NCBI RefSeq assembly: GCF_019343195.1
Contig: NZ_RPHB01000002.1
Location: forward strand, 62,001-126,000
Direction of reading: 5' to 3'
From: Arthrospiribacter ruber
GTDB taxonomy: Bacteria; Bacteroidota; Bacteroidia; Cytophagales; Cyclobacteriaceae
DNA: 64,000 nucleotides
Shown: in pieces, positions 26,279 to 35,930 of the stretch
Layout: every line of letters starts with the position of its first letter
Position numbering within the stretch: position 1 is the stretch's first letter
The notes under the pieces: model-generated
Told to the model about the DNA's origin: nothing
Seen by the model: the letters and a program-made list of their open reading frames with translations, nothing else
Databases searched by the model: none
Program-made: the position numbers and the translations under genes

Positions 26279-27628
26279 TCAAAACCCTTCTAGCCGTTTT
26301 TCACGCGGTGGGATATCTAGCGTATATCTAGCATCCCCTGGCTGTATAACAACCCGCTCCTCTTCAAAAGAACGTTCTAAAACCACTGCAAAATCAATCT
26401 CTTGGTTTAACCTCCTGATATCCGACCATCTCAGTCCTCTACCAAAAAGTTCGCGTTTTCTTTCGTCAAGAACATATTCCAGAACTACCTCTTCCGGCAT
26501 CTCATTAATCCCAGGCAGGTTTTCTGGTGCAAACCTATTTTCAGCTAATTGTTGTAGCAAGGATTTTGCTTTAGGAAATTCACCTTTTCGGGCTGCGACT
26601 TCTGCAGAGATCAAAATCATTTCAGGGGTAGTAATTCCTGAGAAAAATTCTTCATCTGCTGTATAATGACCAATAAAAACATACCAACCACCAGGATTTT
26701 GTCTAAAAAATGCGGATTTTCTTAAATCTTCCTCCGAAAAAAGATTGGCAAATGAATCACTAACTTTTAGCAACTGACTAGAAAGAAATGAGGCAAAATA
26801 GAAATTAGAAAAGAAGATAGTTTCTTCATTAAATCTCTGAAAGGGATTCGTGCCAGTAAGCACCAATGAGTTAAAATTTGTCAGACTGGAATTCTTAACA
26901 AGCACCAGTTCTGAATACTTTCCTGCCTCCTCGTACATTCCCATACTCAGGTATATTCTTGCCAGCAATGCATGTCCGGAACTAAGGTTCGGGCGGGTAG
27001 GATAAATTACATTATCAGGCAAGCCTTCCAAACTCAACTCTAAATCCTCAATTATAAACTCATACACTTCCTGTACAGTGGCCCTTTCAAAATGGGCATT
27101 AGGATCTGCCACTGTACGCAAAGGAAAACTTAGTGAACTGTTATCTCCTCCAGGTACATACGCTTGTGCAAATACCTGCGCAAGATTGAAATATGCTAAA
27201 CCTCTAAAAAAATGTGCGGATGCCCTGATTGCATTTTTCCGCAATTCCTCAGCCTGATTCACAGGTGAAACCTTTTCAATCTCTTCCAGAATTATGTTAG
27301 TATTCATTATCTGTAGATATTGCCTACTCCAATCCATGGCAATCTCATCCTGTCCGAAAGGCTCTTCTGCCCAAAGGTATACTTCCCTGATCCAGGGTTG
27401 AACCGAACGCAGAAGTGAGGGGTCTGCTTCAAACTCATCAGACCTGATAAGTTTGAAATAGGTTTCAGAATTCATAGCCTGGGTGTTGTTGTCCAAAAGA
27501 CCCTGCATATCATCTAATGTGGATATCGTAACCAAAGCCTTGTCAGGCTTTTCATCCAGAAAATTTTCGCACGCCCATAAAACTGATAACAGGGTCAGGG
27601 TTAATACTGTTCTAATCAAGTTTTTCAT
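26279..27628 (-). CDS. SusD/RagB-family outer-membrane lipoprotein
   Basis: 449 residues. Lipoprotein signal with CENFLDEKPD right after it, the hallmark SusD N-terminus. TPR-like helices in the middle (ASAHFFRGLAYFNLAQVFAQ) and the conserved C-terminal RKRELFGRGLRWSDIRRLN. It forms the substrate-binding lid of the SusC transporter encoded 138 bp upstream. Substrate unknown; the TlpA-like partner gene suggests a peptide or protein-derived ligand rather than a glycan. Confidence 0.92.
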   Translation of the reverse strand: MKNLIRTVLTLTLLSVLWACENFLDEKPDKALVTISTLDDMQGLLDNNTQAMNSETYFKLIRSDEFEADPSLLRSVQPWIREVYLWAEEPFGQDEIAMDWSRQYLQIMNTNIILEEIEKVSPVNQAEELRKNAIRASAHFFRGLAYFNLAQVFAQAYVPGGDNSSLSFPLRTVADPNAHFERATVQEVYEFIIEDLELSLEGLPDNVIYPTRPNLSSGHALLARIYLSMGMYEEAGKYSELVLVKNSSLTNFNSLVLTGTNPFQRFNEETIFFSNFYFASFLSSQLLKVSDSFANLFSEEDLRKSAFFRQNPGGWYVFIGHYTADEEFFSGITTPEMILISAEVAARKGEFPKAKSLLQQLAENRFAPENLPGINEMPEEVVLEYVLDERKRELFGRGLRWSDIRRLNQEIDFAVVLERSFEEERVVIQPGDARYTLDIPPREKRLEGF

Positions 27629-27765
27629 GTTTTTATATTTTTTTAAATGGTCACACGGAATCTCGCAACTTCAAAGATCCTTTGTGTGCGATTCTTCCCA
27701 TGTTCGATTTCATATGTAAGATTTTAAGCATTTCAATGTTTTTTTTAGTCATGGACAAATCATTT

Positions 27766-30700
27766 TTACAGGTCCATTCTTAGCCCAAAGGCAAAACTTC
27801 TCAAGGGTCGCATAATTGGAAAATCAGGATCAATTGGCTGGTCTGTGGCCTTCCATAGCATAGCGACATTGTTTAAATAGGTGTAGACTTCAATTCCTTT
27901 AACATTGGTTCTACTTCCCCTTGTTTTATCAAATCTGTATGCTAGCCTGATATCCTGTAATCTTATATTATCCCCCCTTTCAACCAAGTCTTCTGAAAAC
28001 TGAAAGAACCTGTCCCTATTGAAATTCATTGCTGAAGGAAAAGCAGGAATATTGGTGTGGCGCTCATCCCCTGGCTGCTGCCAGCGTAGAGCATAATCAT
28101 TATGGGAAATCCTTCCGTTAAGCAGTTCGTTGTAATTGACAGATTCCCTGCGGAAATAATGACCTAATCGGTAGGAAACATTAATCGATACACTGAAATT
28201 ATTTATTCTAAAATCATTTCTTAAAGCACCGAAATGTACAGGCCTAGCCGGTCCATGGTAAATCAGTTCGTCCATTGATGCTGTGGAAAATATTCTGGCA
28301 TAATCCATACTGGGTTCACCATCCAGATATCCCCTTGGCATTCCGCTGTCCGGATCAAGCCCCGCAGAGGGGAAGCTATATATAGCAATAAGCGGCTTTC
28401 CCTCCAATGGGGTTGGAACACCGAAGCCGTCACCTGCTGTAAGATATTGCAGCGGACTTGCCTCGAGTTCATATCCAGTTACTTTTTCATATACATGACT
28501 GGCAAGCAGGTTTGTTCGCCATGAAAAATCACGTTTCATTACAAGTGCATAGCTTAAGACCACATCAGCACCCACAGTTCTTGTATCAGCAAAATTTCCT
28601 CTAAAACTGTTTATACCTCTTGAACTGGGCATGGGGATAGAGCCGATCAGGTCTTCTCCAGTCTTTCGGTAAAATTCAATGTTCCCTGACAGCTTTTCGT
28701 CCTTGAAGGAAAAATCAATGCCCAAATTTAGCATACCGATCTTTTCCCATCTTAGGTTGGGATTTGGCGGGTTATTTATCCTAGCAGATGGCAGACCTGT
28801 GATCCTGTTGAAGCTCCCCCCAAAAAAAGTCGCTGTAGTCAGAGAAGACAGGGTCCGGTCTACATTTCCATTGTAACCGTATGTGGTTCTGATCTTCAAA
28901 AAATCCACCCACTTTGAAGTAAAAAAGCGCTCCTCGGAAAGAATCCAGCTCCCTCCCACTGACCATAGAGGCACTCCCCGAAGATTGGTTTCAACCCCAA
29001 ACAGGTTTGAAGCATCTTTCCTAGCTGAAAGAGTAAGCCCATAAAGCTTCTTATAGGTATAGGCAGCATTACCATAATAGGAAATGTATCTTTCCACCGT
29101 ACCGGAAATAGCTTCTCCGGCAGGAATTCGCTGAATTGAATTAGGGTTGTGAAACTGACTGTACTGGTTGGCAAAGTCAACAAACATATTTGTTCCTAAA
29201 TCCCTCCTGTAACCATAATATCTTCCACTCCTGGAATCCACGCTCAGGTCTTTTGCCTCAAACCCGCCCAATAAATTCAACTCATGGTTTCCAATAGTTT
29301 TCCCGTACCTCAACTGGCTCCTGAAGTTCTGACTTTTGGATTCTGAAATCCCCCAATCAAGTATACTTCCTTGAGGAACTGCATTACTGGTTATTCCGTC
29401 AGGACTCAGTTGTGTAAATCTGTTGACAAGATCCCTGACAAAAAAAGATTCAAAAGGAGAATAATTTTCTGTCGCTCCTACGCCCTGCCAATACTGATGA
29501 AGCAGTTCCAAATACAGCCCTTCCGAAATTTTATAATCCAGGCCTGCATTTATACGTAAATCCCTAAAAGTATTGCTACGGTCAAGCAAACCGATCTCAT
29601 CAAGCGGACGGTAACGCCAATCAACCAGACTCGGATGATTAGACTCCACTGATTCCAGATAACGGGTACTGTAGGTTCTGCTGATGGGCAGGTGCATGCC
29701 ATTTACATCAGAAAAAGTGTCATATATTGAATAGTCCAGACTTGTCGGAACTTCAGTACTCTGATTCCTTTGGGTTTGGACGTAATAAATCCCCGTGTTC
29801 AACCTGAGTTTTCCATTCAAAAAATTAAATGTGTTTTTTGAATTAAGGGTCAGTCTTGAATTCCTGTTGCCGACTATATCCTCTGTATTGTCGTCATAAC
29901 CTGCTGAAAACATATAATTTACACTTTCATTTGCGCCACTTATATCCAGAGCATATTGTTTGTTCACCTGATTTCTAAAAAAGTGCTTACTTAAATCATT
30001 GCGTACATCATTTTGCCGAAATCCCTGTAAAATGGCATTTTTTTCTGCTTCTGTTATCCGGCCATCTCTATGGGCTATCAGTGTTTCTACACCATGCGAA
30101 AGTGCGGTTCGGTTTAAAGAAATTTCTGCACTGTTGAATACACCCCTTTCAAATAAAACCTTTTCTACTTCCAAAAAATCCGAAGAACCCATAAGGGGTC
30201 TGTAGAATTGATCCTGCGCTTCGATAATATTTGAATTCACATTGAGTGAAACCCGTAGTCCCTCTCCCTTTCTCCCCGACTTTGTATTGATTACTATGAC
30301 ACCGTTCCCAGCTCTTGCCCCCCATATTGATGCGGCTGCAGCATCCCTAAGAATGGTAATGTTCTCTATATCGTTGGGGTTGATATTTTCCAATGGACCA
30401 TCATAGGGAAAATTGTCAATTACAATTAAAGGGCTTGTATTCGCGAAAATTGTACTCCTACCCCTGATGCTAATAGGATCAGCCTGTCCACCTATTCTGT
30501 TAAAGATCAAGCCTGAAGTAACATCCTCCAACCTATCCAGTATTCCTGTGCTTACCCGGCGGTTGATGAGTTCATTGTCCAAGGCCACAAATGAACCCGT
30601 TGACCGTTCCTTGCTCAGGTTCTGGTAACCTGTGCTGTAGATTTCCACACCTTCCAAGGCAAAATCTTCTTTTTCCATCCGGACAACTATAGTACTGATA

Positions 30701-30972
30701 TCCTGATCCTTAAGCGGATATTCAAATTTGGTATATCCTATGTAAGAAAATTCAAGTATTTGATCTCCAGGGCCAGGTACTATTTCGAAGTTCCCATCCT
30801 TATCAGAGACGGTTGCAGAGGTGCGGCCCTGAACCTTTATTACTACACCTGGGATTGGCATGCCGTCATCGGCATCCCGAACGTTGCCTTTTATTGTTAC
30901 GTCTGACTGGGCAGCTACCAAACCAGATAGCCAAAGACAGAGAATTGAGGTAATAAGATAAATTTGTTTCAT
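27766..30972 (-). CDS. SusC/RagA-family TonB-dependent receptor
   Basis: 1068 residues. Signal peptide, an N-terminal carboxypeptidase-regulatory-like domain (about 25-105, with GNVRDADDGMPIPGVVIKV), plug domain (about 125-235, ending DIENITILRDAAAASIWGAR), and a beta-barrel ending in MRPLRSFAFGLRMDL. Outer-membrane transporter driven by TonB. Upstream of susD and 19 bp after the TlpA-like gene, so likely one transcription unit. Confidence 0.93.
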   Translation of the reverse strand: MKQIYLITSILCLWLSGLVAAQSDVTIKGNVRDADDGMPIPGVVIKVQGRTSATVSDKDGNFEIVPGPGDQILEFSYIGYTKFEYPLKDQDISTIVVRMEKEDFALEGVEIYSTGYQNLSKERSTGSFVALDNELINRRVSTGILDRLEDVTSGLIFNRIGGQADPISIRGRSTIFANTSPLIVIDNFPYDGPLENINPNDIENITILRDAAAASIWGARAGNGVIVINTKSGRKGEGLRVSLNVNSNIIEAQDQFYRPLMGSSDFLEVEKVLFERGVFNSAEISLNRTALSHGVETLIAHRDGRITEAEKNAILQGFRQNDVRNDLSKHFFRNQVNKQYALDISGANESVNYMFSAGYDDNTEDIVGNRNSRLTLNSKNTFNFLNGKLRLNTGIYYVQTQRNQSTEVPTSLDYSIYDTFSDVNGMHLPISRTYSTRYLESVESNHPSLVDWRYRPLDEIGLLDRSNTFRDLRINAGLDYKISEGLYLELLHQYWQGVGATENYSPFESFFVRDLVNRFTQLSPDGITSNAVPQGSILDWGISESKSQNFRSQLRYGKTIGNHELNLLGGFEAKDLSVDSRSGRYYGYRRDLGTNMFVDFANQYSQFHNPNSIQRIPAGEAISGTVERYISYYGNAAYTYKKLYGLTLSARKDASNLFGVETNLRGVPLWSVGGSWILSEERFFTSKWVDFLKIRTTYGYNGNVDRTLSSLTTATFFGGSFNRITGLPSARINNPPNPNLRWEKIGMLNLGIDFSFKDEKLSGNIEFYRKTGEDLIGSIPMPSSRGINSFRGNFADTRTVGADVVLSYALVMKRDFSWRTNLLASHVYEKVTGYELEASPLQYLTAGDGFGVPTPLEGKPLIAIYSFPSAGLDPDSGMPRGYLDGEPSMDYARIFSTASMDELIYHGPARPVHFGALRNDFRINNFSVSINVSYRLGHYFRRESVNYNELLNGRISHNDYALRWQQPGDERHTNIPAFPSAMNFNRDRFFQFSEDLVERGDNIRLQDIRLAYRFDKTRGSRTNVKGIEVYTYLNNVAMLWKATDQPIDPDFPIMRPLRSFAFGLRMDL

Positions 30973-30991
30973 AGGTTTTGACTTTTATACA

Positions 30992-32986
30992 TCAGTTTAC
31001 AGGATTTGATATGAGGTTGCTATTAATCAGATTTCGCCATCCTTCAAGACTTTGGGGAAATCCTCCGGACTGCAATATTTTTAGTCCCGGACCGAGAACT
31101 AGCTGGTTGGGAAAGGAAGAAATTCTAAAATCAGCGAGTATTTTATGGTCAGGTCCTGCGTAATAGTTTGTGGCATGTGGGGAGGTATACTTGCCGGATT
31201 GCAGGCTTTTTTTCCAAAGTTCCGGATCCCCGTCAATAGAGATGGACACAAACTCTATATTGCCTTGTCCGGAATATTCTTCTTCGAGTTTGGAAAGCAC
31301 ATCTCTGTAAAATTTCACACAAGCCCCGCAGCCCGTGAACCAGAAGTCCACCAGGACTATTCTGTCTCTTTCCAAATCAGCAAATCCTCCCTGTCCACCT
31401 TTTGGTGTTATAAATCTGTACTCTTCAAGTTCACTTGAAGTCTCCATGTTGGCTATGTATCCTTTGAAAATTTCTGAAATCCACGGCGTCTCTACGTGCT
31501 TACTGATTTCTGAAATCCAATTTTCCGGATCTGCTATTCCCTGGCTATGCCTCAGAAAATAATATGCCCATAATTTATCCCTTACCTCGCCATGGTAATT
31601 CTCCTTTACCCAGTTTCCAATATCAATGCTATCAATTTGTGAAGAGACAAGTGCGTACTCAACAATGGCCCCAGGTAGCTCGGAAGAATAATAAATCAGA
31701 TTTCCAGGGATAGGATAATCTTGTGGCGTTGGAAGTTTTTGTCGAAAAAAAGTAACAAGACTATCCTGCAAATCAGTGTCATTTCTTTTTACAGCATTCG
31801 CATAATCAAACCTAAAAAGGTTATATAAACCGTACAGCTCTTTGCCAAACCTGTTGGCATGAATGATATTGATCTGGAAATCTGTGGATTCAGCTGAAAA
31901 TTTTTCTGTACTCCGAAATTCTTTTTCAAGCTCCTCCGATTTTCTATGCAGGCTTTTCAGGTTATAAAATTTGTCATAGGGAATAACCCTTACCTGGCGA
32001 CCATATTGGGATCCAAACTCATCAAGCAACATGGAAAATCCTTGGTTGTATAGAAGATCATTAGGATCGGAAGTATTAATGGTGATACCTTCCTGGAATT
32101 TTTCAAACTGGAATTCCCTAACCTGCTTATATTGAAGGTCGAAGGCGGGAGCAGCTTTTCCATCGAAATAGGTATACTTGGTAAAATCATCAAAGAAGAC
32201 CATTATACTGTCTCCCGGCATCACCAAATAATCCCTGATCAAATAATGGTTGTCTGCTTTTAATGAAAGGTATGCAGGCTCATTGAATTCCGGAGAAACC
32301 CACCTCATGTACTGAGATTTTGGGTTAACCTGTGCCATGGTACCCTTTTTTAAGGCAATTGTATCTCTGTAATGATCAAACTGAGTAGGGTTATGCCATA
32401 AGTAATTTTCAAACAATTTTACTTCTAGCTGATTGTATTCGAATGGTGAATGTATTTCCCCATAGATCACAATCGGAGCACCGGCACCCTGTTGTTCTTC
32501 TTGTGCCACTCCGGCTAAAGGCAATAGCATTATGACCATTACCATCATTTTTTTGGAAACGCTAAAAGATGGCTCAATCACCTGACGCGAACCATCTCTT
32601 AGATAGAAGTTGGGTATTTCTTTTAACCCTGTGTTATTTCGGTTGGAAAATAACACCCATACCAGCCATTCAATCAACAAGTGAATAAAAGGCACAAATG
32701 AGGCAAGATTCAGTAGTCGGTTAAGTGTCTCTTGATAGTGGGCACCATAAAATAGCTCTGTACGAAATCTTTTGTATTCAACACAAGCAGGTTTCTTTAC
32801 TACCGATCTGCCGAACATGTATTTGCAGAGCCAGGTCGTAATCGGATTGGAGTTTCCCGCTGATTCTGAGGATGGGTCGTCCACAACTCGCTGGGGATGG
32901 TCCGGGCAACTTCTTCGGATGCTCAGGTATTTGCTTCCTAAGAGGCATACAAATGTCAGGTAGAATATATTTAAATATTTTTTCAT
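30992..32986 (-). CDS. TlpA-like thioredoxin protein with membrane-associated N-terminal extension
   Basis: 664 residues from MKKYLNIF. The C-terminal about 150 residues form a TlpA-like thioredoxin fold with active site TGCGACVKFY (near residue 550) and a VSISIDGDPELW strand. The middle is a DUF4369-like helical or beta region. A second signal-like segment (MMVMVIMLLPLAGVAQ, near 147-162) suggests the classical protein may instead start at 32548. The N-terminal 146 residues contain two hydrophobic stretches and align with the protein at 33278-33583. It lies directly upstream of susC; periplasmic thiol-disulfide exchange is expected. Confidence 0.75.
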   Translation of the reverse strand: MKKYLNIFYLTFVCLLGSKYLSIRRSCPDHPQRVVDDPSSESAGNSNPITTWLCKYMFGRSVVKKPACVEYKRFRTELFYGAHYQETLNRLLNLASFVPFIHLLIEWLVWVLFSNRNNTGLKEIPNFYLRDGSRQVIEPSFSVSKKMMVMVIMLLPLAGVAQEEQQGAGAPIVIYGEIHSPFEYNQLEVKLFENYLWHNPTQFDHYRDTIALKKGTMAQVNPKSQYMRWVSPEFNEPAYLSLKADNHYLIRDYLVMPGDSIMVFFDDFTKYTYFDGKAAPAFDLQYKQVREFQFEKFQEGITINTSDPNDLLYNQGFSMLLDEFGSQYGRQVRVIPYDKFYNLKSLHRKSEELEKEFRSTEKFSAESTDFQINIIHANRFGKELYGLYNLFRFDYANAVKRNDTDLQDSLVTFFRQKLPTPQDYPIPGNLIYYSSELPGAIVEYALVSSQIDSIDIGNWVKENYHGEVRDKLWAYYFLRHSQGIADPENWISEISKHVETPWISEIFKGYIANMETSSELEEYRFITPKGGQGGFADLERDRIVLVDFWFTGCGACVKFYRDVLSKLEEEYSGQGNIEFVSISIDGDPELWKKSLQSGKYTSPHATNYYAGPDHKILADFRISSFPNQLVLGPGLKILQSGGFPQSLEGWRNLINSNLISNPVN

Positions 32987-33277
32987 ACGGTTAAGTCTTA
33001 ACAAATGCTGGGGAATGTCTGTGATAGCATAAATGCATAGGGCACATTACAGCAATTGGGTCGATGGGATTTGAAATTTTTTATAAGGAAATAATAGATT
33101 AAGGAGGCCGGAATCCATGTTATCAACTAAATCTCCGGCCCGGAAGCATGCCTTCCCTCCCGGCGCAGTACCGTCACCTTATGTGAATCCGCTAGCTACA
33201 TTTGGGTTCATTGATCAAATCACCTTATGAGAATTGAAATCCGGGAGCCTTGTATGGAGTTAGGGGTAAAGTTTTAC

Positions 33278-33583
33278 TTAGCGAAATTCCCTGGGCTTGA
33301 TATAAGAAGGCATGCAAACATGCCTGCTGCCGTCTCTGAGGGAGTGGTTTCTATAAGCCAGTCCCTTGATGCGGACCTTGGCAGAGCGGAAGGAGGCCAC
33401 GAGGAATGATTCCTGTATGCTATCCAGTATCACTCTGATGGTCAGCGCCAGAGATGCCAGCCAGAGCACGGCATTTAGGCTTCGGGGGTACTTGGCCCCC
33501 ATGGCAGTCACCGCCCGGAGACGGATATATGCAGGACAGGATTCCGGAGGGTAGAACACATTGTATAGAGCCTTTTTGATCAA
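33278..33583 (-). CDS. Small protein paralogous to the TlpA-protein N-terminus (may be decayed)
   Basis: 101 residues. Aligned by eye with residues 70-150 of the 664-aa protein: shared Cys-x2-Tyr-x-Arg-x-Arg, GAxY, LNxxLxLAS, and LRDGSRxV followed by PS. The Ser-Arg in the last motif uses different codons in the two genes (TCG CGT and AGC AGG), which argues for conservation as protein. One hydrophobic helix (about 42-57). Function unknown; it could be a pseudogene fragment. Confidence 0.45.
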   Translation of the reverse strand: MIKKALYNVFYPPESCPAYIRLRAVTAMGAKYPRSLNAVLWLASLALTIRVILDSIQESFLVASFRSAKVRIKGLAYRNHSLRDGSRHVCMPSYIKPREFR

Positions 33584-34448
33584 CCGGATCGGGGAAAAAG
33601 CCCTTCATACGGGAGAGGGCGGGGAATCCTCCCCTGCCCTTTTCCCTTTGGGGTGAGTCACAACTCCCTTGCGGATGCCGTATGATTTGCTTCGGTATAG
33701 GCATAGGAATGCCAGGTAGCAGTTTTTGAGGTAAAGTGCCATTGTTGATTGAAGATTTAAGATTGTAGATTGTAGATTGTAGATTTAAGATTGAGAATCG
33801 AGAATCGAGAGACAAGAGAATTCCATTAAGCAGGTTTTTGACCTACTTTTAGGAGAGAAGACATTGGAAAGCCCCTACAAAAGGCCAATCCATGATGATC
33901 TAAGCGCCAATGTCTATGATCTAGAATATAGACTACAGCATCTCAAACCTATCTTTTGTCTTCTTATGTCTTATGTCTCACGTCTAATTCCCATCGCCTA
34001 TCAACTAGTACAATAGACTCACAGACCTAAAGTCTTATATCTCACGTCTTATGTCTATTGTCTTTTATAAAGCTGCTTCCGGTACCTTCCGACTGGATCA
34101 TGTCCCTACAACAGGCTGACCTAGTCTTGCTTTCCCGATGCTCGGGACAGGCTTTGCTTCTTGATTCTTGTATCTCACTAGTGGGCCTAAAAGAATGTCT
34201 TTGGCGTTTGGAGGTTTCGTATGCCCACCTGGTAGGAAAATCGGTCTGTCAGACCGGGGATTTGATGATGTTACGCTGGATCTCTTTAAGAGAGATGATT
34301 CTACCGATCTGGTAAGGGGAAGTGCAAGCGGTACCCTCCACCCTGCTTGCCAGGGAGTGCGCTGGTCGCGCAAAAAGATCGATGTGTGAAATGCTCGCTT
34401 TCATGGTTTATCATATAAAAACGAGTCTGGTTCAGGTCGAAAAAAGAA
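33584..34448. other. Repeat-rich intergenic DNA
   Basis: Contains short tandem words (GATTGTA and GAGAATC types at 33745-33812), alternating GTCTTATGTCTCACGTC words (33955-34065), and small palindromes (CGGTCTGTCAGACCG near 34241). Several open frames exist on both strands, but none has recognisable protein features. Confidence 0.45.
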
Positions 34449-34535
34449 CACTATAGCGTGGGCTTCTACCTCAACCATATCACAAGGTTCCGACGCCTTT
34501 AGGGATGGTATCGATAGGGCCCAAGCGCTATAGTG
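34449..34535. repeat. 87-bp element with inverted ends
   Basis: CACTATAGCG (34449-34458) and CGCTATAGTG (34526-34535) are perfect inverted repeats. The inner flank also pairs in part (TGGGC/GCCCA). Could be a miniature mobile element, a recombination site or a structured RNA. It lies at the left border of the defence island. Confidence 0.4.
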
Positions 34536-34739
34536 CATACAAAAGTACACAAAATAACATCTTGGGCATTAACCTACCGTCTCTCCCTTTTCAAATTGTC
34601 GGAATTTGTGATAGAGACTCTTAGTTTAATGACACTAATAATCTTATATAAATTCAGTTCTTTTTAACTGATAATTCAAAAATAAACATTACAGTACAAA
34701 TAAAAAAACATTTGATATAAAATGTACTAGAAAATTTTG

Positions 34740-35309
34740 ATGGATTTGCTCATTATGAGCAAAATAGACGAACATAGAGCTGATATAATCTCTAAAAATT
34801 TGGAGTTAATAATGGAAGAAACGGATCTAACAATTGATGGAATTGTTGAATTCACGGATGTTTCAAAGCCTACAATTGACAGGGCGTTATTAAAACTCTC
34901 TAATATTTCGCCAAATAAGCTTAAAGAAATAGCAGTTTCATTTGGTTTAATTTCATCTCAACTTTCGAATAAATATCCTGTAAAAACCAGTCATTTATCT
35001 AAATTAAAAAAGCTAATTGATTTTAAGACTGATTCTTCATCTAACCCTAAATACTTCATTAGTAAATCAAAAAAACATAATGCTCATAATTTTGTAAAGG
35101 ATCAACTTTTAAATGATGCTTATTTCAAAGAAGAAAGACGATTAAGTGATATCAAGAGAAGACTTAAGGATAGCCAAGATTATATCAAGACTTTTACAGA
35201 TAGTGCATTGGAACAGGCTGTTAAAAGAATTGCTGAGAAATTCGAGTGGTTTAAAGTCTCTAGAAAAAGCCCTAAAGGTAAAGTATTCTATTACCAAGTT
35301 GTAAAGTAA
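34740..35309 (+). CDS. HTH-type regulator-like protein
   Basis: 189 residues from an ATG at 34740; MSKIDEH at 34755 is an alternative start. Residues about 15-75 look like an Xre-type helix-turn-helix (IVEFTDVSKPTIDRALLKLSN). The C-terminal half is Lys-rich and ends with a possible second DNA-binding unit (IAEKFEWFKVSRKSPKGKVFYYQVV). It stands 620 bp before the SIR2-HerA operon on the same strand, so it might control it. That link is inference. Confidence 0.5.
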   Translation: MDLLIMSKIDEHRADIISKNLELIMEETDLTIDGIVEFTDVSKPTIDRALLKLSNISPNKLKEIAVSFGLISSQLSNKYPVKTSHLSKLKKLIDFKTDSSSNPKYFISKSKKHNAHNFVKDQLLNDAYFKEERRLSDIKRRLKDSQDYIKTFTDSALEQAVKRIAEKFEWFKVSRKSPKGKVFYYQVVK

Positions 35310-35377
35310 ATTGTATTGTCATAGCTCAATTTAATTATGGAAAATCTTGAAAGACGATAAAAAATGATTTTCCTATC

Positions 35378-35647
35378 TCATTTATACGATTGAAACAAGG
35401 CCTTGATTTCCTGCTCAGTAGGTTTTACTATACTTTTTACAACAGGGTTTACCTTGTAGTTTAAAACACATGGAACAAAATCTTCTTTTGTGAACTCTCT
35501 CCCAAGTCTTTTTTTAAAACAGCTTAGGCATAACATGCCTTTGCCCACACCATATTTATTCCAGAGCTCTTCTGTGACCCCATAAAAGTTATCTTTTCCT
35601 TTATTGGTATCGATACCACAATCTCTACATATATAATCCCTTTTCAT
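35378..35647 (-). CDS. Small zinc-ribbon-like protein
   Basis: 89 residues with two Cys pairs, CRDC near residue 8 and CLSC near residue 39, a plausible zinc-binding treble clef or ribbon. Convergent with the HTH gene. No family recognised. Confidence 0.5.
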   Translation of the reverse strand: MKRDYICRDCGIDTNKGKDNFYGVTEELWNKYGVGKGMLCLSCFKKRLGREFTKEDFVPCVLNYKVNPVVKSIVKPTEQEIKALFQSYK

Positions 35648-35930
35648 AAATTGAATTATTTCTTGTTACTAAAATAATAATTTCAACCGTTTCAAACACA
35701 AAATTCGGACGCGGATCCGGGTATTTTTTGATTGTATTTCTAATAAGAAACTCTCAATTATTCGACTTTAATCCTGAAATGCCAAATATTTTAGCGATTT
35801 AGAGTTGGTTTATGGTAAAATTACCCTGTACAGGGTATTTTATGGGAGAGGGGAAATGGGTAGGTTTGGTGATTCTCTTTGATATTTAAAGGTTTTATTT
35901 ATAATCCCCTTACTTAAATCTACAATTTAA

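Noticed and set aside
33745-33812. Short tandem words (GATTGTA, GAGAATC) as a possible CRISPR
   Set aside because: The units are 7 bp, contiguous and imperfect, with no spacers and no cas genes nearby.
34098-34373. 91-codon minus-strand frame and overlapping plus-strand frames
   Set aside because: No start-site context, no motifs, and the region is full of short palindromes and repeats.
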